A DNA stretch of 13,896 nt from JBOGED01 sp050743625 (GCA_050743625.1 JBOGED010000510.1:1-13896); one strand, 5' to 3'. Shown: positions 5,818-12,582, counted from the stretch's first letter. Numbers and translations: made by a program. The notes: generated by a model not told the origin, from the sequence alone.

Positions 5818-6805
5818 CTCCGCGCTCGTCGCCCTTGCGCTCGGCGCGTGCGGGTCCCCCGCCGAGGGCGCCGAAAGCGAAGACTCGGCCGCATCGGCGG
5901 GGTTCCCGATGACCGTTGAAACGTGCGGCCGCGAGGTCACGTTCGAGGAGCGGCCTGAGAAGGTGATGATCGCTGGTACAGAGGCTCCCAGTCTCCTTTG
6001 GGCGGCCGGCGCGGCTGACCAGGTCGACGTCATGAGCTACACGCTTGAACCAGCTCCCCTCGCGGTTCCTGATGGGACCTACGCCGATGTGCCGAGGATC
6101 GAGCCCGTGGACAAGGAGCCGTCCAAAGAGGTGATATTCGGCGAGGACCCTGACGTGATCCTGAGTTACGGCCTGTTCTCGGCTCCGTGGCAAGACCTGG
6201 AAGCTGCCGGGATCACCGAATACGTACTCCAAGGCCAGTGCGACGGGACGATGCAAGACGGCCCCGTTCTGGACACAGAGGGGAGCTTTGAGCAGATCTA
6301 TCGCGACATCGAGTTCTTCGGTCGCCTGTTCGGCACACAGGACACCGCCGCCAGCGCGGTCGCTGAGCTGCGGGATCGGGTGGCGGCGGTTGAGGAACAG
6401 TTCAAGGACGCCCCATCGCGTGAGGTGGCGGTCGTCGCGGTCTACCCGGACGCCGTATCCGTGTACGGAGGGGGGAGCATCGCCAGTGCCCAGATAGAAG
6501 CGCTGGGGCTCACAAACGCGTTCCCCGAGGTAGAAGGGATAGGCGGCCGTTACATCGAGGTCTCACCCGAGGAGCTGATCGCGCGGAACCCGGACATCTT
6601 GATCCTTACTGGAGCACACGGGAGCACCGCTGAGGCCGCGATCACCGCCCTGCAGTCGGTGCCTGGAAGTCAGGGGCTCACAGCGCTCCTAGAGAACAGG
6701 ATCATCAAGATCAACAACGCACAGATCATTGGCGGGCTGCAGACGGTGGAAGGGCTCGAGCTCATGGCGGAGGGCCTCAAACAGATCACTGACAGTGAGC
6801 GCTGA
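5789..6805 (+). CDS. FecB/BtuF-type ABC transporter substrate-binding lipoprotein
   Basis: A 338-residue protein. The signal KTLLISALVALALGAC has lipobox LGAC (Cys21), so it is tethered outside the membrane. The mature part is a class III (helical-backbone) binding protein of the type used for iron-siderophores, haem or cobalamin: TVETCGREVTFEERPEKVM (42-60), the segment around GEDPDVILSYG, and the closing EELIARNPDILIL followed by IIKINNAQIIGG. The long linker helix (TAASAVAELRDRVAAVEEQF) is typical. Length is normal. No permease or ATPase gene accompanies it: the next gene is a convergent methyltransferase that overlaps its end by 20 bases. It must use a transport complex encoded elsewhere, or bind ligand for another purpose. 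The ligand cannot be told from sequence. Confidence 0.85.
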   Translation: MSPQPKTLLISALVALALGACGSPAEGAESEDSAASAGFPMTVETCGREVTFEERPEKVMIAGTEAPSLLWAAGAADQVDVMSYTLEPAPLAVPDGTYADVPRIEPVDKEPSKEVIFGEDPDVILSYGLFSAPWQDLEAAGITEYVLQGQCDGTMQDGPVLDTEGSFEQIYRDIEFFGRLFGTQDTAASAVAELRDRVAAVEEQFKDAPSREVAVVAVYPDAVSVYGGGSIASAQIEALGLTNAFPEVEGIGGRYIEVSPEELIARNPDILILTGAHGSTAEAAITALQSVPGSQGLTALLENRIIKINNAQIIGGLQTVEGLELMAEGLKQITDSER

Positions 6806-7526
6806 CGTTGGCCTCCACGAGGTAGCGGTGCCATCGCTTCCTGAGGCGTTCGTCAAGGGTCATTGCGTTGCGCTCAACTCGATCGATCGATGTGAGCCAC
6901 TCGGAATGGATGTCCGACAAGCCGACGCGACTGAAGACGCCGACGGCGGGGCCTGGATCGGGCACGTCGTCCAGGGGCCGCATCGGATCCCGACGCGCGC
7001 TGGGCCACGGGCGCCAGCGGCCTGTGCGTGCCAGGTGGAGCGCCTGCGCGAGGATCAGGGTCGCGTAATCCCGGGGCGTCCGCGAGCGCTTCGCCGCGTC
7101 GATGTTGATGATTCGCCCGCCAGGTCTGGTCACCTCGGCCCATGCCGCGACGGCGCGCTCGGGCTCATGCAGCAGCCACAGCACGTGGCGGCAGATGACC
7201 GCGTCTACGCTGTGCCGGGGCAGTCCTGGCTCGAACGCGTCACCGTTGCGGAACTCGATGCTGAGCCCAGCAGCCTCAGCTTTGGCGCGGGCCCTGCGGA
7301 GCATCTCAGATGAGGGATCGATCCCGACGACGTCGTGGCCCAGCTCGGCCAGCAGGCAGGCGAGAAAGCCCGTTCCGGTGCCCACGTCCAGAACTCGCCT
7401 TGGACGGGAGGGGTCGATCAGCCGGGCGAGCAGCCGGGTCCACGCCTCATGCTCGGTGGGCGAGAGACGGCCGTGCCCCGCCTGGTCGTCGTAGGTTGAC
7501 GCGTGCTCATCCCACGGGTGGCTCAT
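6786..7526 (-). CDS. class I SAM-dependent methyltransferase
   Basis: A 246-residue protein of the Methyltransf_11/25 type. Motif I is VLDVGTGTG (45-53). The acidic end of strand 2 is VVGIDPSSEML (67-76, Asp70). GDAF (95-98) follows, then the strand 4 region VICRHVLWLLHEPERAV (110-126) and RPGGRIINID (134-143). The C-terminal third is less conserved, with no recognisable substrate-specific motif, so the methyl acceptor is unknown. ATG 7526 (MSHPWDEHAS) is chosen; an open frame continues upstream only through the hairpin region, which looks noncoding. The stop lies inside the 3' end of the convergent binding-lipoprotein gene (20-base overlap). A long hairpin lies 37-70 bases before the start. 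Confidence 0.88.
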   Translation of the reverse strand: MSHPWDEHASTYDDQAGHGRLSPTEHEAWTRLLARLIDPSRPRRVLDVGTGTGFLACLLAELGHDVVGIDPSSEMLRRARAKAEAAGLSIEFRNGDAFEPGLPRHSVDAVICRHVLWLLHEPERAVAAWAEVTRPGGRIINIDAAKRSRTPRDYATLILAQALHLARTGRWRPWPSARRDPMRPLDDVPDPGPAVGVFSRVGLSDIHSEWLTSIDRVERNAMTLDERLRKRWHRYLVEANVSAHCQ

Positions 7527-7562
7527 CGCTGATTCCACATCGATGTTTCGTGGTGGTGGATA

Positions 7563-7596
7563 CCCAGGTTTCCTTCGCGCACGCAGGAAACCTGGG
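7563..7596. terminator. perfect 11-bp hairpin, first of a similar pair
   Basis: CCCAGGTTTCC (7563-7573) pairs with GGAAACCTGGG (7586-7596). One more T-A pair and a CG/CG pair close most of the 12-base loop. It lies between the MT0933-like gene and the methyltransferase, both on the minus strand. It may be a tandem terminator or a dispersed palindromic repeat. No U-run follows in either direction. Confidence 0.6.
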
Positions 7597-7621
7597 GGCA
7601 CGTGGCAGGGTGCCGCATGAC

Positions 7622-7662
7622 GGGCCCAGCTTTCCCGCTCCCTGCGCGGGAAAGCTGGCCCC
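7622..7662. terminator. 13-bp hairpin, second of a similar pair
   Basis: CCAGCTTTCCCGC (7626-7638) pairs perfectly with GCGGGAAAGCTGG (7646-7658) around a 7-base loop. Three more G-C pairs (7622-7624 with 7660-7662) follow beyond one mismatch. It begins about 30 bases past the stop of the MT0933-like gene, suitable for its terminator. Its stem core CCAGCTTTCC differs from the other hairpin's CCAGGTTTCC by one base, and the opposite arm is changed to match. Confidence 0.65.
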
Positions 7663-7692
7663 TGTGGCTGGAGTAGACGGCGGATCCGGAGA

Positions 7693-7956
7693 TTAGGGGT
7701 TGCCGGCGCTGTGCGGGGGTTGGTCGCGGCGGGTTTCGTCGTCCTCGCCCGCGAAGCCGTCGACGGCGCCCTTGGCGCGGTGGCTGGCGTCGCGGATCTT
7801 GTCGGCGTGCTTGCCTCCCGTGCGCTTGTCGACCTCGCGGCCGAGCCGGTCGATGTTCTCGTCGATCTTCGCGTTGTGCTTCTGAGCCAGCTTGCGTGCC
7901 TTGTCTTGATTCTTCGGGCTGAGTATCGCGTCCTTGGCCTTCTGGATGAAACCCAT
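7693..7956 (-). CDS. MT0933-like (Rv0909-type) small antitoxin-family protein
   Basis: An 87-residue, highly charged, probably helical protein starting MGFIQKAKDAIL at ATG 7956. The core IDENIDRLGREVDKRTGGKHADKI (31-54) matches the MT0933_antitox family, whose members read like IDKAGDFVDEKTGGKY. The M. tuberculosis member Rv0909 is described as the antitoxin of Rv0910, a START/SRPBCC-fold protein. No such partner lies next to it here, so it is an orphan in this window. The acidic tail (EDDETRRD) is extra. A stress-sigma-like promoter lies about 36-60 bases upstream and a strong hairpin follows the stop, so it looks monocistronic. An upstream in-frame ATG at 8010 would place the promoter inside the gene and is disfavoured. 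Confidence 0.75.
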   Translation of the reverse strand: MGFIQKAKDAILSPKNQDKARKLAQKHNAKIDENIDRLGREVDKRTGGKHADKIRDASHRAKGAVDGFAGEDDETRRDQPPHSAGNP

Positions 7957-7991
7957 GCGGATGCCCCTGTCGATAGACGTTGTGTCTCGGT

Positions 7992-8017
7992 CTACCCGAT
8001 TCGTGATCACACGAAAA
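7992..8017 (-). promoter_or_regulatory. candidate SigB/SigF-type promoter of the MT0933-like gene
   Basis: On the minus strand TTTTC (8017-8013), a 15-base spacer and GGGTAG (7997-7992) resemble the actinobacterial stress-sigma pattern GTTT-N14-17-GGGTAT, with one mismatch in each box. GTGATCAC (8003-8010), a perfect palindrome, lies in the spacer. The -10 ends 35 bases before ATG 7956. Confidence 0.4.
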
Positions 8018-8123
8018 GTGCCCGGTCGACTGGCGACCTTTACATCGAGGCAAGGGTCGCGCTACGGTTCCCGTGGTCTGTGATTTTGCGGGGACCGCAG
8101 CGCGCTCTCACGTAAGACCAAGA

Positions 8124-8151
8124 CCACCGGCCTTGCTTATCCCGGCGGTGG
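8124..8151. terminator. bulged hairpin between nnaR and the MT0933-like gene
   Basis: CCACCGGCC (8124-8132) pairs with GGCGGTGG (8144-8151), leaving one bulged base and a loop of about 11. Towards the minus-strand 3' side the sequence is moderately T-rich (TCTTGGTCTTACG). It may be a second terminator for nnaR. The rest of the 290-base gap (7957-8246) shows no gene. Confidence 0.35.
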
Positions 8152-8178
8152 CGAGCCCGGTTGATGGTCGGTCCCAAA

Positions 8179-8230
8179 GGTCGACCGCGGCCCTCTCCTG
8201 CCCTTGGTGGCGGCCCGGTCGCGGTCGACC
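8179..8230 (-). terminator. inverted repeat after nnaR, probable terminator
   Basis: GGTCGACCGCG (8179-8189) and CGCGGTCGACC (8220-8230) form a perfect 11-bp stem, 16 bases past the nnaR stop on the minus strand. The 30-base loop is G+C-rich and can pair partly within itself. There is no U-tract, as is common for terminators of high-G+C bacteria. Confidence 0.5.
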
Positions 8231-8246
8231 TGGCGGACAGCTCCGC

Positions 8247-9368
8247 CTACGCGTCCGGGGCGGGGTTGTAGCGGTAACCGACTCCGCGGACGGTTTGCAG
8301 GGTGGCGGCGGCGGGGCCCAGCTTGCGGCGCAGCCTGAAGATCAGGTGCTTGACGTGGACGTCGTCTTCGACCGCGTCGCATCCCCAGGTCTCGCGTGCG
8401 AGCAGGCGCATGCGGCAGACAATGTGGGGACGACGGACCAAGGCCGCGAGGAGGGCGAACTCGCGCTCCCCAAGGGTCACGGCGTCGCCGCTGACCTCGG
8501 CGGCGTGGTGGTCAGGGTCGAGCGTGATCGGGCCGGTCATCGTCTGGCCGCTGCCGTTGATCCAGCCACGCCGGCTCGCCCATCCGTCGATACAGCGGAT
8601 GAGGTCGCCGGTGCGGAAGCGCTCCGGCATGATGGAGACGCTCAAGCCCGCCTGCTCGTAGGCGGTGGCGGTCACTGGTCCGACAGCCGCGACCGCAACC
8701 CGTTCGCGCAGCGCGGACTCGAGTCGCGCGAGCTGTCCCATCTCACTCGCGATGACCAGGAGGTTTCGTACCGCGGGGGCACTCGTGCTGACGACCACGT
8801 CGATGTCGCCCCGGATGATGCGCCGGACGAGGTCACGGGCCGGTCCACGGTCTTCGGGGAGGACGCAGCGGTAGGCCGAGACGCGCAGCACCGTGACCTT
8901 GCGCCGATCGAGCTCGCTGTACGCGCGGCCGTCGTCGGTGCTGTGTACCTGGATGGCGACGGTCTCGCCGGGCTCGACGCGTTGGACCAGCCAGGCCGCG
9001 ACGTCGGCGTCGGTCTCTTGAGGCGAGACGTACAGCGGCTTGACTCCCATCGCGCGCAGCGCACCCGCCGCCTTCGGGCCGCGGGCCACGACGCTCGCTT
9101 GAAGGAGCAGCTGGCGCAGGGCATCTCCCCGTTTGTGGGTGTCGGCGGCCTCGACCCACGCCCGTGTTCCCGCGCCGGTCGACGCCGCCACCCACGGGGG
9201 GCTCGCGGCCAGTACGGCGTCGGTCGCCGAGAGCAACTCCGCGTCAGACTCGGGAGGGACCGTTGCGACGGTCGGTCCCCAGGTCACGACCGCGCCCTTG
9301 CGCTCGAGCGCGTCGCTGAGCTCCACTCCCTTGCGCGCGCTCGTGACACCGACGCGTAGCCCCTGCAT
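8247..9368 (-). CDS. nnaR: NnaR-type regulator: uroporphyrinogen-III synthase fold fused to a winged helix
   Basis: A 373-residue protein with two parts. Residues 1-265 follow the HemD fold: GLRVGVTSARKG (3-14), ATDAVLAAS, VVARGPKAAGALRAMG (93-108), DVVVSTSAPAVRNLL (190-204) and VAAVGPVTATAYEQAGL (226-242). Residues about 281-368 are an OmpR/PhoB-type DNA-binding wing: VTLGEREFALLAALVRRP (297-314), the recognition region VEDDVHVKHLIFRLRRKL (333-350) and VRGVGYRYNP (360-369). This architecture is that of NnaR of Streptomyces and mycobacteria and of M. tuberculosis Rv0260c, regulators of nitrate/nitrite assimilation. No receiver domain is present; the HemD part may sense a ligand. It is divergent from narK, the expected target. 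ATG 9368 has no clear Shine-Dalgarno. Confidence 0.9.
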   Translation of the reverse strand: MQGLRVGVTSARKGVELSDALERKGAVVTWGPTVATVPPESDAELLSATDAVLAASPPWVAASTGAGTRAWVEAADTHKRGDALRQLLLQASVVARGPKAAGALRAMGVKPLYVSPQETDADVAAWLVQRVEPGETVAIQVHSTDDGRAYSELDRRKVTVLRVSAYRCVLPEDRGPARDLVRRIIRGDIDVVVSTSAPAVRNLLVIASEMGQLARLESALRERVAVAAVGPVTATAYEQAGLSVSIMPERFRTGDLIRCIDGWASRRGWINGSGQTMTGPITLDPDHHAAEVSGDAVTLGEREFALLAALVRRPHIVCRMRLLARETWGCDAVEDDVHVKHLIFRLRRKLGPAAATLQTVRGVGYRYNPAPDA

Positions 9369-9391
9369 AACAGGCAGGATCGGCGTCGACT

Positions 9392-9429
9392 GTTCGGATG
9401 GAGCTACGCTGCCGTTTCGGGCATGTGAA
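9392..9429. promoter_or_regulatory. candidate GlnR box between nnaR and narK
   Basis: On the plus strand GTTCG-n6-GCTAC-n6-GTTTC-n6-GTGAA (9392-9396, 9403-9407, 9414-9418, 9425-9429) has the period of the reverse-complement actinobacterial GlnR consensus GTTTC-n6-GTnAC-n6-GTTTC-n6-GTnAC. By my count it matches 14 of 18 defined bases. It lies 23 bases before nnaR and about 85 before narK. No strong core promoter was recognised; TAACAT at 9466-9471 could be a narK -10. Confidence 0.4.
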
Positions 9430-9513
9430 CGATCTGTCGCACGCCACCAAGCGTTGCCTGATCCGTAACATGAGGCAGCACCGGGCGAAACGCGTGGCGG
9501 CTGTCCTTGTGTC

Positions 9514-10908
9514 ATGCCCGCCGCACTTGATATCCGTGCCCGCACACGCCGCTGGATCGAACACTGGGACCCGGACAACGAAGAGTTCTGGGCCGTCAAG
9601 GGGCGCGCCATCGCCCGGCGCAACCTCATCTTTTCGATCTTCGCCGAGAGCCTGGGATTCTCGGTCTGGCTGCTGTGGAGCGTCGTCGCCGTCAGGCTGC
9701 CGGATGCGGGGTTCGCCTTCTCGACCAGCCAGTTGTTCACGCTCGTCGCCGTTCCCGCGCTCGTCGGCGCGACGGTCCGGTTCCCCTATACGTTCGCGGT
9801 CGCGCGGTTCGGCGGCCGTAACTGGACGATCTTCAGCGCCCTTGCCCTGATCGTTCCGTGCCTTGCGCTGGTCGCGCTGGTGACGAGCCCCGGTGCGCCC
9901 TACTGGGCGTTCCTTGTGGCGGCGGGGTTTGCGGGTTTGGGTGGGGGCAACTTCGCCTCGAGCATGGCGAATATCTCCTACTTCTACCCCGAGGGGAAGA
10001 AGGGCCTGCCACTCGGCCTCAACGCCGCCGGCGGTAACCTCGGCGTGAGCATCGTGCAACTTCTCGTGCCCGCCCTCGTGCTTCTTCCCCTCCTCGGCCC
10101 TTCCCAGGGCGGCGGGCGGCTGTGGCTCCAGAACGCTGGGCTCTTCTGGATCCCGCTCATCCTCATCGCGGGCGCGTGCGCATGGTTGTTCATGGACAAC
10201 CTGGCCACCGCACAGTCCAAGTTCGCGGATCAGGTGGTCGTCGTGCGCCGTGGACACACCTGGGTGATGTCGTGGCTTTACCTGGGAACCTTCGGGTCTT
10301 TCATCGGGTTCTCCGCGGCCTTGCCGCTGCTCGCGAACCTGCGGTTTCCTGACTCGGGCGCGGCGGGGCTCGTGTTCCTTGGCCCGCTGATCGGCTCGTT
10401 GGTCCGCCCGCTGGGAGGAGCGCTGGCTGACCGGTTCGGCGGCGCCCGCGTCACGCTGCTGACGTTCGCGGCGATGCTTGTGGCGGTGCTCGAGCTGATC
10501 GCCGCCTTGAACCGCGGCCTGTACGCCGGGTTCCTCGGCGCCTTCGCGGTCCTGTTCCTCGCCACGGGGATCGGCAACGGGTCGACGTTCCGGATGATCC
10601 CCTCGATCTTCCGGGCACATCACCTGAGCCGAGCGGGAGACGCGCCGGGGGCGGAGGAGCGCGCCGCGTCCTCCGCGCGGCGCGAGAGCGCCGCCGTCTT
10701 GGGGTTTGCCGGTGCGATCGGGGCATGCGGCGGGTTCCTGATCCCGCAGTCGTTCGGGATCTCGACGCGGATCACCGGCAACCCGCAGTCCGCGTTGTTC
10801 GTGTTTGTCGGTTTCTATCTCTCTTGCCTCGTGCTGACGTGGTGGTGCTACCTGCGGCAGCGGTTCGCCGTTCAGGCCGCGCCGAGCCTCGCGGCTGCGC
10901 GGGTCTAG
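9514..10908 (+). CDS. narK: NarK-family nitrate/nitrite transporter (MFS)
   Basis: A 464-residue protein with 12 hydrophobic segments. The first nitrate signature is at about 141-153 (GLGGGNFASSMAN), continuing into ISYFYPEGKKGLPLGLNAAGGNLG. The second is at about 351-365 (GIGNGSTFRMIPSIF). Arg89 in VRFPYTF matches the substrate-binding Arg of TM2 in E. coli NarK. The cytoplasmic stretch between the second signature and RRESAAVLGF carries an extra Gly/Ala/Glu-rich loop. The protein should exchange or import nitrate for the cytoplasmic reductase encoded downstream. It is divergent from nnaR and only 4 bases before the next gene, so it is the first gene of the nitrate operon. The start at ATG 9514 has no Shine-Dalgarno. 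Confidence 0.92.
   Translation: MPAALDIRARTRRWIEHWDPDNEEFWAVKGRAIARRNLIFSIFAESLGFSVWLLWSVVAVRLPDAGFAFSTSQLFTLVAVPALVGATVRFPYTFAVARFGGRNWTIFSALALIVPCLALVALVTSPGAPYWAFLVAAGFAGLGGGNFASSMANISYFYPEGKKGLPLGLNAAGGNLGVSIVQLLVPALVLLPLLGPSQGGGRLWLQNAGLFWIPLILIAGACAWLFMDNLATAQSKFADQVVVVRRGHTWVMSWLYLGTFGSFIGFSAALPLLANLRFPDSGAAGLVFLGPLIGSLVRPLGGALADRFGGARVTLLTFAAMLVAVLELIAALNRGLYAGFLGAFAVLFLATGIGNGSTFRMIPSIFRAHHLSRAGDAPGAEERAASSARRESAAVLGFAGAIGACGGFLIPQSFGISTRITGNPQSALFVFVGFYLSCLVLTWWCYLRQRFAVQAAPSLAAARV
10651..10676. repeat. perfect inverted repeat inside narK
   Basis: GCGGAGGA (10651-10658) and TCCTCCGC (10669-10676) flank a 10-base G+C-rich loop. It encodes the poorly conserved cytoplasmic loop of NarK after the second nitrate signature. 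It could fold in mRNA or reflect codon bias. Confidence 0.5.
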
Positions 10909-10912
10909 CGCC

Positions 10913-12529
10913 GTGACCACGTTGTATGAGCTGACGTCGCTCGACCGTTACCTCGCCGACCAGCAGAGTCTCACGGTTGTCGACCGGGTGTCGCAGCGCC
11001 ACGATCAGGGAGCGCGCGGTCTCCATCGTGAGCCGATCCCCTTGGAGCGGCCGTCCGCCGGGCAGCAGTATGCGTTCGAGGTCGACCTCGACGCGTGCAC
11101 TGGGTGCAAGTCCTGTGTGAACGCCTGCCACAGCCTCAACGGCCTCGACGAGGACGAGTCCTGGCGCTCAGTGGGGTTGCTCTACGGCGGTGGTACGACG
11201 ACGCCGTGGCTGCAGACCGTGACGGCCGCGTGCCATCACTGCGTCGAGCCGGCCTGCATGCATGGCTGCCCGGTCAACGCCTATGAGAAGGACGCGGTCA
11301 CCGGGATCGTCCGGCACCTCGACGACCAGTGCATCGGCTGCGGCTACTGCACGCTGACCTGCCCGTATGAGGTCCCGCGTTTCAACTCCCGCCGCGGCAT
11401 CGTCCGCAAGTGCGATCTGTGCAGCGACCGCTTGGACGCCGGCGAGCAACCCGCGTGCGTCCAAGCCTGCCCGACGCGCGCGATCCGCGTGACCGTGGTC
11501 GAGGTGGCCGCGGCGGTCCAGGCGGCAGAGGCGGGCGCCTTCCTGTTCACCGGGGGGTCGCCAGGCCCGATGCCGACCGCTCCCTCGCCTCGAAAGACCA
11601 TCCCGACCACCCGGTATGTGACGAGCCGGGAGTTCCCGTCGGACGCGCTGGCCACCGGCCATTTCTCGACCAGGCCCGCCCACACCCACCTGCCGCTGGT
11701 GTTCATGCTGGTCCTGACGCAGATCTCGGTCGGCGCGTTCACGGTGGACCTCGCGTTGCGGACGGCCCACGCCCCGTCAGGAGGCTTTTCCAACGCGGTC
11801 ATGGCGCTGGTCATGGGACTCCTCGCGCTCGGGGTGAGCGTGCTCCACCTCGGCCGCCCCCTTTACGCGTTCCGGGCCGTGATCGGGCTCCGCAGGTCGT
11901 GGCTCTCTCGCGAGATCGTCGCGTTTAGCGCGTTCGCGGCTCTGGCGACCGGATATGCGGCGGCGCTCTGGGCTGAGGCTGGCCCGGTGCACCTCGCGCT
12001 GCTCAGCGGCCTCACTGCCCTTGCGGGTGCCGCCGGTATCGCCTCCTCGGTCATGGTGTACGCGGTCACCGGCCGCGTGTGGTGGCGGGCCGGCGCGACC
12101 AGCGTGCGGTTCGGCGGGACTGCGCTGATCTGCGGGTTGGCGAGTGTGCTGGTGACCTCCTTGGCGGCGGGAGCTCCCGCCACGGTCAGCCGTATTCTGG
12201 GTGCGCTCCTGGCGTGCGCTTACGGAGGGAAGCTTGCGTGGGAGGCGTCGTTCTTGCGCGTGCGCTCGCGCCAGTCCGGGCGTCCGGACGATCTTGACCG
12301 TGCGGCCTTGCTCCTGACCCGCGACCTGCAGCGCGTGACGTTCGCGCGGTTCCTGGCGGGCGGAGCCGGAGCGGTGCTCGCGCTGCTGGTCGCCGCCTCG
12401 GGCGGGTCTGGCGTCCTGCCCACCGCGCTGGCCGCGCTCGCCCTGGTCGCGGTTGTCGCGGGCGAGCTGCTCGAGCGCGCGCTCTTCTTCTCCGCCTGCA
12501 CCGCGCCCCGCATGCCCGGGAGCTTGTAG
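10913..12529 (+). CDS. fused ferredoxin (DmsB-like) and membrane anchor (DmsC-like) subunit
   Basis: A 538-residue fusion. After a 58-residue leader, the iron-sulfur part has 16 Cys in four groups: 62/65/68/72 (CTGCKSCVNAC), 107/110/115/119 (CHHCVEPACMHGC), 140/143/146/150 (CIGCGYCTLTC) and 167/170/182/186. These are ligands for four [4Fe-4S] clusters as in DmsB/NarH-like proteins. From about 260 there are eight hydrophobic helices, the DmsC anchor number, ending near 530. DmsC oxidises quinol and passes electrons to the clusters. There is no signal peptide or Tat motif, so the iron-sulfur part should stay in the cytoplasm. It starts with GTG four bases after narK, and its TAG overlaps the next small open frame. 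With the downstream reductase it forms the likely electron path from quinol to nitrate. Confidence 0.9.
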   Translation: MTTLYELTSLDRYLADQQSLTVVDRVSQRHDQGARGLHREPIPLERPSAGQQYAFEVDLDACTGCKSCVNACHSLNGLDEDESWRSVGLLYGGGTTTPWLQTVTAACHHCVEPACMHGCPVNAYEKDAVTGIVRHLDDQCIGCGYCTLTCPYEVPRFNSRRGIVRKCDLCSDRLDAGEQPACVQACPTRAIRVTVVEVAAAVQAAEAGAFLFTGGSPGPMPTAPSPRKTIPTTRYVTSREFPSDALATGHFSTRPAHTHLPLVFMLVLTQISVGAFTVDLALRTAHAPSGGFSNAVMALVMGLLALGVSVLHLGRPLYAFRAVIGLRRSWLSREIVAFSAFAALATGYAAALWAEAGPVHLALLSGLTALAGAAGIASSVMVYAVTGRVWWRAGATSVRFGGTALICGLASVLVTSLAAGAPATVSRILGALLACAYGGKLAWEASFLRVRSRQSGRPDDLDRAALLLTRDLQRVTFARFLAGGAGAVLALLVAASGGSGVLPTALAALALVAVVAGELLERALFFSACTAPRMPGSL

Positions 12530-12582
12530 TGCGCCGGCGAGCAGTCATCGCCTTCAACGCAGGGCGATGGAGCGCTCCATGA
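12529..12582 (+). CDS. possible 17-codon linking open frame
   Basis: GTG 12529 overlaps the last base of the previous TAG, and the frame ends at TGA 12580-12582, which overlaps the preferred ATG of the reductase as ATGA. It would encode VRRRAVIAFNAGRWSAP. It may be chance, or may allow ribosomes to run on from the fusion gene into the reductase. No upstream Shine-Dalgarno is evident. Confidence 0.2.
   Translation: MRRRAVIAFNAGRWSAP

Noticed and set aside
7527..7601. A 25-residue N-terminal extension of the methyltransferase from an upstream ATG
   Set aside because: The extension would translate through the perfect hairpin at 7563-7596, and the methyltransferase fold is complete from ATG 7526.
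8073..9359. A 428-codon plus-strand open frame opposite nnaR
   Set aside because: Antisense shadow. Composition is Arg/Asp/Gly-rich without motifs, whereas the minus strand encodes clear HemD and winged-helix domains.
9465..9491. GTAAC and GAAAC in the narK leader as another GlnR site
   Set aside because: The words between them do not match, and GAAAC falls in the register where GTnAC is required.
9244..10920. A 558-codon minus-strand open frame opposite narK
   Set aside because: It is the antisense shadow of a high-G+C gene: a string of Arg, Glu, Asp and Pro with no domain. narK on the plus strand is unambiguous.
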